Under the pieces are notes generated by a model. That model was not told the origin of the DNA. It saw nothing but the letters and a program-made list of their open reading frames with translations, and did not search any database. From positions 921,649-985,648 of the forward strand of contig NZ_VYSG01000001.1 of NCBI RefSeq assembly GCF_010667615.1: a DNA stretch of 64,000 nucleotides, read 5' to 3'. Below, one piece after another: positions 1 through 8,907 of the stretch; within the stretch, counting starts at the first letter, position 1, and each line of letters begins with the position of its first letter. The translations under genes were made by a program, and so were the position numbers. This DNA comes from Bifidobacterium choloepi (lineage in GTDB: Bacteria > Actinomycetota > Actinomycetes > Actinomycetales > Bifidobacteriaceae).

Positions 1-2975
1 GACTCGATGAACGAATAGTACTGAGTCGGGTCACCCGGCAGGTCGGTGAGGTACAGCTGCATGTCGCCAGACACGTACTGGAAGACGGCGTCGCCGTACT
101 TCATGTTCCTGGTGCAGCTGGTCGGCACGGCAGCACCGTCCGCCTGGCCCGTCTGGCACAGCGCGGCCTGGATGGCTGTCGTCGTGCCTTCGTTCACGTC
201 GTTCACGTCGATCTGCGTATAGCCGTAGTCGTCGTTGCCGTAGACTCGCGTCCAGCTACGCATGTCGTAGATGTTGTCCAGCGACGATCCGTTGCGCTTC
301 AACAGCACGGCGAACAGCGTGCCTTGGACGTTGCCGCCGGATGCGTACTTCGAGTAGTACGGGATTTCCACATGCGTATGTCCGTTGGGGTCGGAGGGAT
401 CGTACTGAATACCGTAAAGATTCTCCGTGGCCGTCGACATGATGGTCGGGCTCGCCCAGATACCGGTGTGGTACGGATCGTCGTTGAGCAGTAGCTGGCC
501 CTCGAGGAAGTACAGGAAGCAGTCATCGGACACGACGTGGTAGCCACCGGGCACGACGATCTCCCTCAGGATGAACGTCGGTCCCAGCATATCTTCCAAT
601 TCGGAGAGAGACAGGAGCGCATCGTCCTCGTCAACGAACAGGATACTGCCGTCGGCGTCGGTGGTGGAGACGTAGGTTGCCCTGAAGAGCAGCGTGCCCA
701 TGCTGGAGTCCGCATAGACGTTGCCGGTGGCCGTGTCGACGTAGGCGTTGGACGGCCATGCCATGTACTTGTCCTCGGTGCCATCGACCAGGTACAGCTT
801 GTTGCCATCCTCGTCCGTCTCGCCGTTCGTCCTGTACGTCGCGAACGTCGCGCCTTCCAGAGCCTGACCGTACTGGTCGACCTTGTAGATGCGCGTTTCC
901 GGCACCTCGTTGAGGTTGTAGTGCAGGCTCATGTTCGAGACGTCGGCGCCGCGTTCGAGGTAGAAGAAGCGCAGCACGTGTGTGGTGTCATCGGCGAACG
1001 TGGTGTCGGTTTCGTTCCATGCCACGGTCGTGGTGGCGTTCGCGGCCTCAAAACTTTCTCTCAACGACTTTGCCGTGGTGCCGGGGATATCGACCTCGCC
1101 CGTCGCAAAGTTGATCGTGACCGACGCCGGCTGGTGGATGCCGCCGAGGTCGGCGACGAGCACGTCGTCGATAAAGATCCACACGTCATCGTCACCGGAG
1201 AACTCGAACGTCGTCGCCGTGTCCCTCGAGGCGTTGGTATAGCCACCGTTGTCCTGCTTGAAGCGCGTGGTGATGCTCATGCCGAAGAAGTGGTTGAGCT
1301 CGCCGGCCTGGCAGCTCGTGAGTCCATCGACTTCCTCAGGTGCATTGAACGGGAAGAACTGGCCGCTCCAGCTCGTGCTGTCACAAGCGATCGGATCCTC
1401 ATAGACAGTAAACGAGTTCGAACCGCTTTCGTCGAAATAGGCATAGTTCTTGCTACTGTCATAGCCAAAATAGCCGTCCTCATCCAGCGATAGCAGGCCC
1501 TGGACGTTACGGTACGAGACCTTGCCTTCATGTTCGATGGTCGGATCGAACAGGTAGTCCAGCGACGCCTTGGTATTCACCGTATTTGCAGTACGTTCGG
1601 AATTGCCGAGGAAGTTGGCATTTTCACTCAACACCGGGTAATGATTGACCAGCGTGTTCTGCACCAGCCCGCTTACGGGAGGGTTGCCGTCGCCCACGTA
1701 CTGGTTGAACGAGCCTAAGCTATATTGGACATTCCGGTTTTCACTTTCGCTCCAGACAACCTGATCAGTACTTGGATTCAGGACAAACTGCAGTGCGCGC
1801 TGACCACTCGATGCGTCAGCATCGCTATTGATTGCCGTGCTGGGGTGGTTTACAGGAGTAGTTGGAGTAGTAGGGTCGTTCCAGCTCGGCGTCAAGCCCC
1901 ATCGGCCACCGTCGTCATCCGAGAGCTCCCAGTAATCGAACAGGTTGATGACGGCCGAGTTCGGCGAGACCGTGTCGGTCTTGACGGTATACGTCGTCGG
2001 CTCCTGCTTGACGTACAGGTTGGTATTCGGGGATGCCCACATATCGCCATTGGACGTGAAACCGTAGTTCGAATTATTTACATTATAGGAAAGCGGCTCC
2101 CAGTTGTTTTCCGAAAGCATCTGGATGATGCCCTGCCCGCTAGGAGTGCTACCAGTAGTAATAATCTGCATGCCGCTTGCATTGGCCTCGTCAACCATCG
2201 AAACGGCTTTGTCCGCAACCTTAATGTACTTGCCGGAATTCTGCGCATCTTCGGCCACGCACTGCAGCATAAAGTTCGAGCCGTTGCTCTGCAGGACAAG
2301 TTTCCAATAGGCAACGTTGTTCAGGGCAGCAGTGTCCTCCGCCGACGTCGGACTACCATAGTTGGCAAGTGTCACGGCTTCCGGTAACAGACCACCTTTG
2401 CCATCCTCGGAGCACGTCATGGCATACTGGCCAGTGGTGTCCAGAATGGCGATGGCGGAGCCCTTCGCCAGCACGGACGGCGTGATCGAACGCTTCCAGA
2501 CAAGCTCGCTGTCATCGTCGGCGAGCGGCGAGATGCCGGCATCATCCGAGGCGTCCGCGTCGGTAGCGGTATCGGCATCTTCGGCATCGTCGTCGACAGC
2601 CTCGGTGTCCGCTTCGTCGGTTGCTTCGGTTTCGTCGGCTTCTGCATTGACGTCGGCATCCGTGTCGGCGTCAGCATACTCGTCGGAGACTTCGAGCTCC
2701 TCCTCCTCGTTGAGCCCCTCGATCAGGCTATCGGCGGAGGAATCGTTATCAATATCCACGGCGGTGGCGGTGCCGCAGGTCATCGCGAGCATGCAGAAGG
2801 CGACGATGAAGGCCATCAGCGCGCGCAATGCATACGCGAAAGCGCCGATGCGCACCGTGTGGCGCGTCCGGCGTGAAGAATCGTCGTGCGGCTCGTGGCC
2901 GCTGCCGTCAGCCGGCTGCCATGCCGGGGGCGACGGGTCGAATGAATCGTTCCAATTATCCCTTGCATCCCACAT
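1..2975 (-). CDS. Fibro-slime / Cna-B domain surface protein, 3' end outside the window
   Basis: Large secreted adhesin-like protein, incomplete because the frame stays open to base 1 (about 991 codons visible). The ATG at 2975 follows GAGGAG five bases upstream. Residues about 45-75 form a hydrophobic signal segment ending in an Ala-rich cleavage region. A Ser/Asp/Glu/Ala-rich acidic linker follows (about 80-160). Residues about 555-680 match the fibro-slime/PA14-like fold, including the stretch FSGDDDVWIFIDD and a nearby DLGGIH. Residues from about 690 (RIYKVDQYGQ, ALEGATFATY) match an SpaA/Cna-B domain, which can form an isopeptide bond. An LPXTG sorting signal would be expected beyond the window edge but is not seen. 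A promoter lies about 205 bases upstream. The role in adhesion or a pilus-like structure is inferred. Confidence 0.8.
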   Translation of the reverse strand, partial: MWDARDNWNDSFDPSPPAWQPADGSGHEPHDDSSRRTRHTVRIGAFAYALRALMAFIVAFCMLAMTCGTATAVDIDNDSSADSLIEGLNEEEELEVSDEYADADTDADVNAEADETEATDEADTEAVDDDAEDADTATDADASDDAGISPLADDDSELVWKRSITPSVLAKGSAIAILDTTGQYAMTCSEDGKGGLLPEAVTLANYGSPTSAEDTAALNNVAYWKLVLQSNGSNFMLQCVAEDAQNSGKYIKVADKAVSMVDEANASGMQIITTGSTPSGQGIIQMLSENNWEPLSYNVNNSNYGFTSNGDMWASPNTNLYVKQEPTTYTVKTDTVSPNSAVINLFDYWELSDDDGGRWGLTPSWNDPTTPTTPVNHPSTAINSDADASSGQRALQFVLNPSTDQVVWSESENRNVQYSLGSFNQYVGDGNPPVSGLVQNTLVNHYPVLSENANFLGNSERTANTVNTKASLDYLFDPTIEHEGKVSYRNVQGLLSLDEDGYFGYDSSKNYAYFDESGSNSFTVYEDPIACDSTSWSGQFFPFNAPEEVDGLTSCQAGELNHFFGMSITTRFKQDNGGYTNASRDTATTFEFSGDDDVWIFIDDVLVADLGGIHQPASVTINFATGEVDIPGTTAKSLRESFEAANATTTVAWNETDTTFADDTTHVLRFFYLERGADVSNMSLHYNLNEVPETRIYKVDQYGQALEGATFATYRTNGETDEDGNKLYLVDGTEDKYMAWPSNAYVDTATGNVYADSSMGTLLFRATYVSTTDADGSILFVDEDDALLSLSELEDMLGPTFILREIVVPGGYHVVSDDCFLYFLEGQLLLNDDPYHTGIWASPTIMSTATENLYGIQYDPSDPNGHTHVEIPYYSKYASGGNVQGTLFAVLLKRNGSSLDNIYDMRSWTRVYGNDDYGYTQIDVNDVNEGTTTAIQAALCQTGQADGAAVPTSCTRNMKYGDAVFQYVSGDMQLYLTDLPGDPTQYYSFIE

Positions 2976-3179
2976 AAGAACTCCTCGGAGGCGGCGAGGG
3001 CAGAACTGCAAGCCCCCTCGCTCTTCGTTCCGACGGCGGGATGGCCAGCCCACGGCCAATGGCCGCTCCTGCTGGGCGCGATGGTCCCCTGCCGCCGGAT
3101 TTTCGGTTGTTTCCTTGACTTCCCCTTCTCGCCTCGTCTGCGATCCTGTCGCTCAGCCGATGGCGAAAACTTACCTTCA

Positions 3180-3208
3180 AGTCTAATGAAAATGCGAGGT
3201 AATGTAAA
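3180..3208 (-). promoter_or_regulatory. Promoter of the surface protein gene
   Basis: On the minus strand TTTACA (3203-3208) is followed after exactly 17 bases by TAGACT (3180-3185), a good sigma-70 type promoter. It predicts a 5' untranslated region of about 200 bases before the ATG at 2975, unusually long for this window. Confidence 0.6.
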
Positions 3209-3250
3209 GCAAAAATTGTGCAGATTGTGAAGAAATGGGGGCGCATGCGC

Positions 3251-3284
3251 GAAATGCCCGCGGCACGGATGCCGCGGGCATTTC
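3251..3284 (-). terminator. Stem-loop after rne
   Basis: A perfect 15-bp stem (GAAATGCCCGCGGCA and its complement) with a 4-base loop, 21 bases after the rne stop codon. There is no strong T run, so it may be a terminator or an mRNA 3'-end stabiliser. Confidence 0.6.
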
Positions 3285-3304
3285 GAATAGCGAGATGGCG
3301 GGTA

Positions 3305-6300
3305 TTACTCCTGCTGGTCGGCGGAGGCGCCGGCAGTACCGGCGACGCTGGCGGCGTCGGCTACCGCGGCGGCGTCGGCCTCGGCGGCTTCTTCCGCTTC
3401 CTCGGCGGCTTCGTTCGCGGCGACGGCGGCCGCGGCGATCTGCGCGAGCTTCGCCTTGACGGCGGCCGAGCTGCCCTGCGGGGCGTGGATCTCGGTGCCG
3501 TGGCCGTGCTTGTTCGTCTTGATGAACGGGTCGCCGCCCTTCAGCGCGTACGGATCGTCGAAGTCGGCCGAGACGGTCGGCTTGTCGTGGACGATGAAGC
3601 CGCGGCCCTTGCAGGCGGGGCACTCTTCCGAGAATGCCTCGACGAGCCCCTGGCCGATGCGCTTGCGCGTCATCTGGACGAGGCCGAGCGAGGTGACCTC
3701 GGCGACCTGGTGCTTCGTGCGGTCGCGGGCCAGGCACTCTACCAGGCGCCGCAGCACGAGGTCGCGGTTCGCCGGCATGACCATGTCGACGTAGTCGATC
3801 ATCACCATGCCGCCAATGTCGCGCAGGCGCAGCTGGCGGGCGATTTCCTCCGACGCCTCGAGGTTGCAGCGGGTGACCGTCTCCTCGAGCGAGCGGCCCT
3901 TGCCGATGAAGCGGCCGGTGTTCACGTCGATCGTCGTCATCGCCTCGGTGCGGTCGATGACGATGGAGCCGCCGCTCGGCAGGTAGACCTGGCGCTCCAT
4001 GCCCTTGCGCAGCTGCGAGTCGATCTGCCAGCGGTCGAAGACATCCTTGCCGTCATGCTCGGCCGGATCCCACTTCTCGAGCTTGTCACGCAGGTCGGGA
4101 GCCATCGTGTCGAGATACTCCTCGATGCGGCCGTAGACGCCGTCGCCCTCGACGATCAACTTGCGGAAGTCGTCGTTGAAGATGTCGCGCACCACGCGGA
4201 TGGCGACGTCCGGCTCGCCCTGCAGCAGCTTCGGACGCTTGCCGTTCTTGAATTCCTCGCGCTTCGCCTCGATGCGCTCCCACTGGCGCACGAGGTTCTC
4301 GAGATCCTTCGTGATCGCTTCCTCGGACGCGCCCTCGGCGGCCGTGCGGATGATGACGCCCATGTCCTTCGGGGCGATCTTGCCGACGATCGTCTTGAGG
4401 CGGCTGCGTTCGCGGTCGCTCAGCTTGCGGGAGACGCCGGTCATGCCGCCGGACGGCACCAGCACGAGGAAGCGGCCGGCGAGCGTGACCTGGCTCGTCA
4501 GGCGGGCGCCCTTGTGGCCGATCGGATCCTTCGTGACCTGGACGAGCACCGGGTCACCGGAACGGAACGCGAGCTCGATGCGGCGCGGCTGGCCCTCGAG
4601 GCGCGTGGAATCCCAGTTCACCTCGCCGGCGTACAGCACGCCGTTGCGCGCCTGGCCGATGTCGACGAACGCGGCCTCCATGCTCGGCAGCACGTTCTGC
4701 ACGCGGCCGAGGTAGATGTTGCCGACCGTCGCGACTTCCTGAATGTCGGAGACGTAGTGCTCGACGAGGATGTTGTCCTCGATGACGGAGATCTGCGTGT
4801 GACGGCCCTGCTCGCGCACGACCATGAGCCGGTCGACCTTCTCGCGGCGCGCGAGGAAGTCCTGCTCGAGCAGCTGGTTCTGGCGGCTGCGTTCGCGGCG
4901 GTTGTCGCGGCGGCGCTGCTTCTTCGCCTCGAGTCGCGTGGAGCCCTCGACGTCGGTGATTTCGTCGATGTACTGCTGCTTGCGGCTGCGGCGGGTGGTC
5001 TGCTGCTCCTCGTCGTCGGAGCCGCCCTTGCCGCGGCGGCGGCGACGGCGGCGGGTGACGGTGCCATCCTCGTCGTGGTTGTGGCCGGCTTCGTTGTCGT
5101 CGTCGGCACCGTTCTCGTTATCGGAGCCGTTGCCGTTGCCGTTCTTGCCGGAGTTGCGACGGCCGTTGCCGTTCTCCTTGCCGTTATCGTTGCGGGAGCC
5201 GCCGTTTTCGTTGGACGATTCGTCCGACTCGGACGACTTGCCGCGACGACGGCGACGACGCGTGCGGGTCTGCGAGGCTTCTTCTTCCTCTTCCTCGCGC
5301 TCCTTGTCCTCGCGGCCGCGCGTGCCGTTCTCGGAGTGGTCGGCGCGATCGGCCGCCTCGCGGGCGGCGACGGCGCCGCGACGGCGGTGGCGCGTGCGGG
5401 TGCGCACGTTGTCTTCGTTACGATCGTTGTCATCGGCGTTGCGGTCGCGGTCGGCACGGTCCGCGTCGCGATCGTCGATCGGCGAATAGGTGATGTCGTC
5501 GAGCAGCAGGTCTTCCTCAATCTGCTCGACCTCGGCCGCCGCGCGGCGCTCCTCGGCGTTCAGCCGGCGGTTCGACTTGCGGCGGGAATCGTTCCGATTG
5601 TCGTCGCGCTCGTCACGCTCGTCGGCGGACGATCCACGGGAACGACGGCGCGAACGCGAGCCCGGGACAGGCATGTCCTCGTCCTCGTCATCGCGGTCGT
5701 CATGATCGTCATGGTTGCCGACGGACGGCAGGACGGGTTCCTGGAACAGCAGCGACGTCATCGGGCGGCTGCCACGGCGCGGAGTCGGCGGCATGTTGAA
5801 GTCGTCGAGCGCGTCGATGGCGTCGAGCGTGCGCGACGAAGCACCGTCCTCGCGGTCGAAGTCGTCGTTGTGGTTCGAGCGGCGGGACGACGAGGCCAAG
5901 CCGCGGGAGCCGGTGCGCGACGATCCGCGGGAACGCGAGCCGCGGGACGAACGCGGCTCCTCGTCGTCGTAGTCGCGATCATCACGGTCGTCACGGGACG
6001 AACGGGAGCGGCCGCGGCCGCCGCGGTCCTCGTAATCGTCGTCATAGTCGTCGTCGCGGCGGTCATGGCCGCGATCGTCGAACAGGTCGTCGTCGGCCGA
6101 TGCGCGGCGCGAGCGGCGGCGAGCCGGACGCGGCGCCGTCATCTCCTCCTCCGTCGCGGCCGTGCGACGGCGGCGGCGAGTGGTCGTGGAGGTCGACTCG
6201 GCATCGGTGTCCTCGGCGGCCGCGGCGGTCGTCGAGCGGCGACGGCGACGCGTGGTCGAAGAGGTAGCCTTGTCGGCCTTGTCAGTTTCGTCGGCCTTGT

Positions 6301-6583
6301 CGGCGGAGCCCGCGGGCAGCGCAGGGCGCGATTCGCCGGACGGCAGCGCGGCCTTCTCGCCCTCGACCTTGAGCGTGACCGACGCGCCGGCGGCACCGGC
6401 GCCGCGCGTCACGCGGCGGCCGCGGCGGCGCGTCGTCGTGGTCGACGACAATGCCGACGAATCCGACGAAGCGGCGTCGGCGGAATGAACGGAAGTAGCG
6501 GAAGTATTCGCCGAGGAATCGGATGCGGCTTCGGCGGAGGAATCGTTCACGTTTTCGGGATCCTCATTCAGTTTTCTGGGCAC
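3305..6583 (-). CDS. rne: Ribonuclease E/G
   Basis: Endoribonuclease for mRNA decay and rRNA/tRNA processing, 1092 residues from the chosen start. The first ~580 residues are low-complexity, rich in Arg, Asp, Glu and Ser. The S1 RNA-binding domain (about 585-680) includes GNIYLGRVQNVLPSMEAAFV. The DNase I-like catalytic part carries the two metal-binding aspartates, in TTIDVNTGR (about 880) and MIDYVDM (about 935). The zinc-link CPACKGRG lies near 990, followed by an Ala/Glu-rich tail. Long disordered arms flanking the core are typical of actinobacterial RNase E. The GTG at 6583 is preferred because AGGAG lies four bases before it; an in-frame ATG at 6637 would add 18 residues. The upstream region of 680 bp has no gene. 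Confidence 0.95.
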   Translation of the reverse strand: MPRKLNEDPENVNDSSAEAASDSSANTSATSVHSADAASSDSSALSSTTTTRRRGRRVTRGAGAAGASVTLKVEGEKAALPSGESRPALPAGSADKADETDKADKATSSTTRRRRRSTTAAAAEDTDAESTSTTTRRRRRTAATEEEMTAPRPARRRSRRASADDDLFDDRGHDRRDDDYDDDYEDRGGRGRSRSSRDDRDDRDYDDEEPRSSRGSRSRGSSRTGSRGLASSSRRSNHNDDFDREDGASSRTLDAIDALDDFNMPPTPRRGSRPMTSLLFQEPVLPSVGNHDDHDDRDDEDEDMPVPGSRSRRRSRGSSADERDERDDNRNDSRRKSNRRLNAEERRAAAEVEQIEEDLLLDDITYSPIDDRDADRADRDRNADDNDRNEDNVRTRTRHRRRGAVAAREAADRADHSENGTRGREDKEREEEEEEASQTRTRRRRRRGKSSESDESSNENGGSRNDNGKENGNGRRNSGKNGNGNGSDNENGADDDNEAGHNHDEDGTVTRRRRRRRGKGGSDDEEQQTTRRSRKQQYIDEITDVEGSTRLEAKKQRRRDNRRERSRQNQLLEQDFLARREKVDRLMVVREQGRHTQISVIEDNILVEHYVSDIQEVATVGNIYLGRVQNVLPSMEAAFVDIGQARNGVLYAGEVNWDSTRLEGQPRRIELAFRSGDPVLVQVTKDPIGHKGARLTSQVTLAGRFLVLVPSGGMTGVSRKLSDRERSRLKTIVGKIAPKDMGVIIRTAAEGASEEAITKDLENLVRQWERIEAKREEFKNGKRPKLLQGEPDVAIRVVRDIFNDDFRKLIVEGDGVYGRIEEYLDTMAPDLRDKLEKWDPAEHDGKDVFDRWQIDSQLRKGMERQVYLPSGGSIVIDRTEAMTTIDVNTGRFIGKGRSLEETVTRCNLEASEEIARQLRLRDIGGMVMIDYVDMVMPANRDLVLRRLVECLARDRTKHQVAEVTSLGLVQMTRKRIGQGLVEAFSEECPACKGRGFIVHDKPTVSADFDDPYALKGGDPFIKTNKHGHGTEIHAPQGSSAAVKAKLAQIAAAAVAANEAAEEAEEAAEADAAAVADAASVAGTAGASADQQE

Positions 6584-7026
6584 AATGCTCCTAGCGAGCC
6601 GCTGCAACGGGCCGCTGGTCCGGGTCCAGGGTCTCACGTCACGCTCTCACCGTGACCGCGCGATTCGCGCCCGCTGGAAGTCTGTTCCAAAAGTCATTCG
6701 TTACCGACGGCGGACACCGGCGCTCGGGCTCGCGGACTGACGCGTGTCCCGCCGCTCCGTTCGTTGGAGCGATCGAGACCGGGCTGCAAGCCTCTCCGGC
6801 TTGTCTGGCCTGTCCGGCTTGTCCCGCCGTGCGGCCGCCCGTGCTCATCATCCGTGGCGCGAGGGGATCGACGCCATCGGGATGCAGTCGCCGGAGTTGC
6901 AGCGCCGGCGAGTGTATCACTGTCCACCAGTATGGCACACTTCCACCGACAAACAGGCCAAGTGAACAATTTTTGCACGACAGTGACCAGAGGTGACCGG
7001 TTTGATTGCTGCCCACCTTCGGATGA

Positions 7027-7057
7027 CACAATCCTGAGATTTCAACTCAGAATTGTG
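7027..7057. other. 31-bp inverted repeat upstream of rne
   Basis: Arms CACAATNCTGAG and CTCAGNATTGTG separated by 7 bases form a 12-position hairpin with one mismatch. It lies in an A+T-richer island (about 7000-7200) inside the 684-bp gene-free stretch between rne and dapE. The rest of that stretch (6584-7026) is G+C-rich with no convincing gene. It could be a stem in a long rne leader or an operator; no function can be assigned. Confidence 0.5.
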
Positions 7058-7148
7058 CCTTGTAGGGAGAAAAGCCCAGAAAGTTCAAAGAAGGTCGCTG
7101 CACAGACGCACGAAATGTTAAGTATTGTTAGATGATGTGAAGAAAAAT

Positions 7149-7183
7149 TACAGTATCGTAATACTGTATTTCATAATACTGTA
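7149..7183. promoter_or_regulatory. Operator-like palindrome with an extra half-site
   Basis: TACAGTAT and ATACTGTA face each other across CGTA (7149-7168), and a second ATACTGTA follows at 7176-7183, 15 bases on from the first. This is the layout of a dimeric repressor site plus a half-site. The only downstream gene in either direction is rne, more than 560 bases away on the minus strand. Confidence 0.45.
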
Positions 7184-7200
7184 AACGTTTCAGTCTCTTT

Positions 7201-7247
7201 TCTGATGTCATGAACTCGGGCCAAGCGCTCGGGTTCATGACATCAGA
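7201..7247. terminator. Stem-loop of the GATGTC hairpin family after dapE
   Basis: Arms TCTGATGTCATGAAC (7201-7215) and the exact complement (7233-7247), with further pairing inside. It begins 21 bases after the dapE stop codon on the minus strand. Related hairpins follow coaD, the ABC-F gene, the isochorismatase-like gene and the EEP gene. There is no T run here. Confidence 0.5.
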
Positions 7248-7267
7248 ATGGCAAGAAGCCAAGTGAA

Positions 7268-8677
7268 CTACGACAGCCAGGACTCGAGGAGGTCGAGGAG
7301 CTTCGGGAGGTCGGATTCGGGGAGCTGCTCGTCGTGCTTGTGGGCGAGGAGGGGGCTGCCGGCGCCGAGGTTGACGGCGGGGATGCCGAGCTGCGCGAAT
7401 CGGGCGACGTCGGTCCAGCCGAGCTTCGGCAGCGGGTCGCGGCCGGTCGCCTCCTTCACCAGGCGAACGAGGTCGGCCGCCAGCGGGCTCGTCAGGCCGG
7501 GTCGCGCGGCCGGCGACTCGTCCTTCATCTCGATACCGAATCCCTCGAACACGCCGCCGGTCGCGACGTGCTCGCCGTTGCCGAGTTCCGGATAGTCGGC
7601 GGATGAATCGTTCCCCTTCTCCCCCATCATCAGGGCCTTCGCCTGCGCGAGCGTCTTGTCCGGGGCAAACCGGTAGTTGACGTGGATACGGCACTCCTCG
7701 GGGATGACGTTCGTGCCGTTGCCGCCGGAAATCAGCGTGGCATTGAGACCCTCGCGGTATTCGAGGCCGTCGACCTCGATGGTCCGCGGTTCGTAATTGT
7801 TCAGGCGATTGAGCACTTCGGCCGCCTTGTGGATGGCGTTGTCGCCCATCCAGGCGCGAGCCGAGTGCGCGGCGACGCCGTGCGTGACGACGTCGAAGCG
7901 CATCGTGCCGTTGCAGCCGCCCTCGATGCCGCAGTCCGTCGGCTCGCCGATGATCGCGAAGTCGCCCTGAATCCAGTCCGGGTGGGATTCCACCACCTTG
8001 CGCAGGCCATTCTGGTCGGCGGAGACTTCCTCGTGGTCGTAGAAGACGTAGGTGATGTCGTACTTGGGGCGATCCGAAGATGGCTGGTTACTCCCCCCGG
8101 CTCGCGCTGCGCGCTCGCCGACCCCCTCTGAAGAGGGGGTCTGGGAATGAGACGCTTCGGACTCGACGGCCCCCTCTGAAGAGGAGGTCTGGGAATGAGA
8201 CGCTTCGGACTCGCCGACCCCCTCTGAAGAGGAGGTCTGGGGATTGCCGTAGGTAGCGGCGAGGTAGAGGAAGACGGCGTCGCTGGATTTCATGTCGGTG
8301 GCGCCACGGCCCCAGAGGACGCGCTCGTCCGGGTGGGTGGCGGCGATGTCCTCGCGGATCAGCGGATCGCCGGGTTCGAGCCACTTCGGCGGGAAGTTGC
8401 CGCCGACAATCGGGACGGTATCGAGGTGGCCGGCGAGAATGACGCGCGAATCGTTCCCGAAATTCGTCTGCGCGACGACAGTGTCGCCGTGGCGACGGAC
8501 GGTGAGGTGCGGGAATTGCCGCAGGAAATCCTCGACGAGATCGGCGAGCAGCGTCTCGTCGTCGGAAACCGACTCGACCGCCATGATCTGCTCGAGCAGC
8601 GAGCCGAGCGCCGCGGTGCGGCCGGCCGCCGGGTCGAACGTCAGCGGGCCGGAAGTCTTTGCTGGAATGTCAGTCAT
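7268..8677 (-). CDS. dapE: Succinyl-diaminopimelate desuccinylase with an in-frame repeat insertion
   Basis: Zinc hydrolase releasing succinate from N-succinyl-LL-2,6-diaminopimelate in the diaminopimelate/lysine pathway that feeds peptidoglycan. The M20 metal ligands are visible: GHLDTVP (His84, Asp86), GRGATDMKS, VFYDHEEVS with the catalytic Glu pair (about 217), IIGEPTD, and a late His in LLAHKHDEQ. The protein has 469 residues, about 100 more than usual actinobacterial DapE. Roughly half of the excess is a three-copy 16-residue repeat (about 146-190), which is an intergenic-type DNA repeat translated in frame. The ATG at 8677 follows AGAAGG six bases upstream. The neighbour on the plus strand is a divergent AEC transporter. 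Confidence 0.92.
   Translation of the reverse strand: MTDIPAKTSGPLTFDPAAGRTAALGSLLEQIMAVESVSDDETLLADLVEDFLRQFPHLTVRRHGDTVVAQTNFGNDSRVILAGHLDTVPIVGGNFPPKWLEPGDPLIREDIAATHPDERVLWGRGATDMKSSDAVFLYLAATYGNPQTSSSEGVGESEASHSQTSSSEGAVESEASHSQTPSSEGVGERAARAGGSNQPSSDRPKYDITYVFYDHEEVSADQNGLRKVVESHPDWIQGDFAIIGEPTDCGIEGGCNGTMRFDVVTHGVAAHSARAWMGDNAIHKAAEVLNRLNNYEPRTIEVDGLEYREGLNATLISGGNGTNVIPEECRIHVNYRFAPDKTLAQAKALMMGEKGNDSSADYPELGNGEHVATGGVFEGFGIEMKDESPAARPGLTSPLAADLVRLVKEATGRDPLPKLGWTDVARFAQLGIPAVNLGAGSPLLAHKHDEQLPESDLPKLLDLLESWLS
8091..8240. repeat. Three 48-bp repeats inside dapE
   Basis: The block starting CCCCCTCTGAAG occurs at 8122, 8170 and 8218, a strict 48-bp period. Each copy contains a short CCCCCTCT/AGAGGGGG-type hairpin like the head hairpin of the cassette at 41705-41834. 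Because 48 is a multiple of three, it adds 16-residue units without breaking dapE. The adjoining 8091-8120 (GGCTCGCGCTGCGCGCTCGCC) resembles an inner arm of the same cassettes. Confidence 0.85.
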
Positions 8678-8907
8678 CGTGAGCCTTCTACGAGTGGGGC
8701 GGCGCGGCGTCCGCGAGCGCCGGAACCGTTTCATTGTAGGCAAGAACCGTCCTTGTCGGTCGGCCGTTCTCATTTGCCCCCGTCTGGGCCGCCTACGGCC
8801 AGCGACAATCGCAGTGTGGAACCGGAACGAAAAAAGACAAACCATGGTGACAGACTGGGTGAGGCATTCGCCTGTTCCCAAAACCGTGAGAGAGAGATGG
8901 AAGTGGT

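Noticed and set aside
3218..6655. A 1145-codon open frame on the plus strand opposite rne, rich in Val/Ala/Arg
   Set aside because: It is the antisense of a G+C-rich, low-complexity gene whose minus-strand product has complete RNase E/G motifs; the plus frame has no recognisable domain or ribosome-binding site.
8091..8240. Interpretation of the dapE insertion as an intein or insertion sequence
   Set aside because: It is only about 150 bp, has no splicing or transposase motifs, and consists of three copies of a 48-bp repeat in frame.
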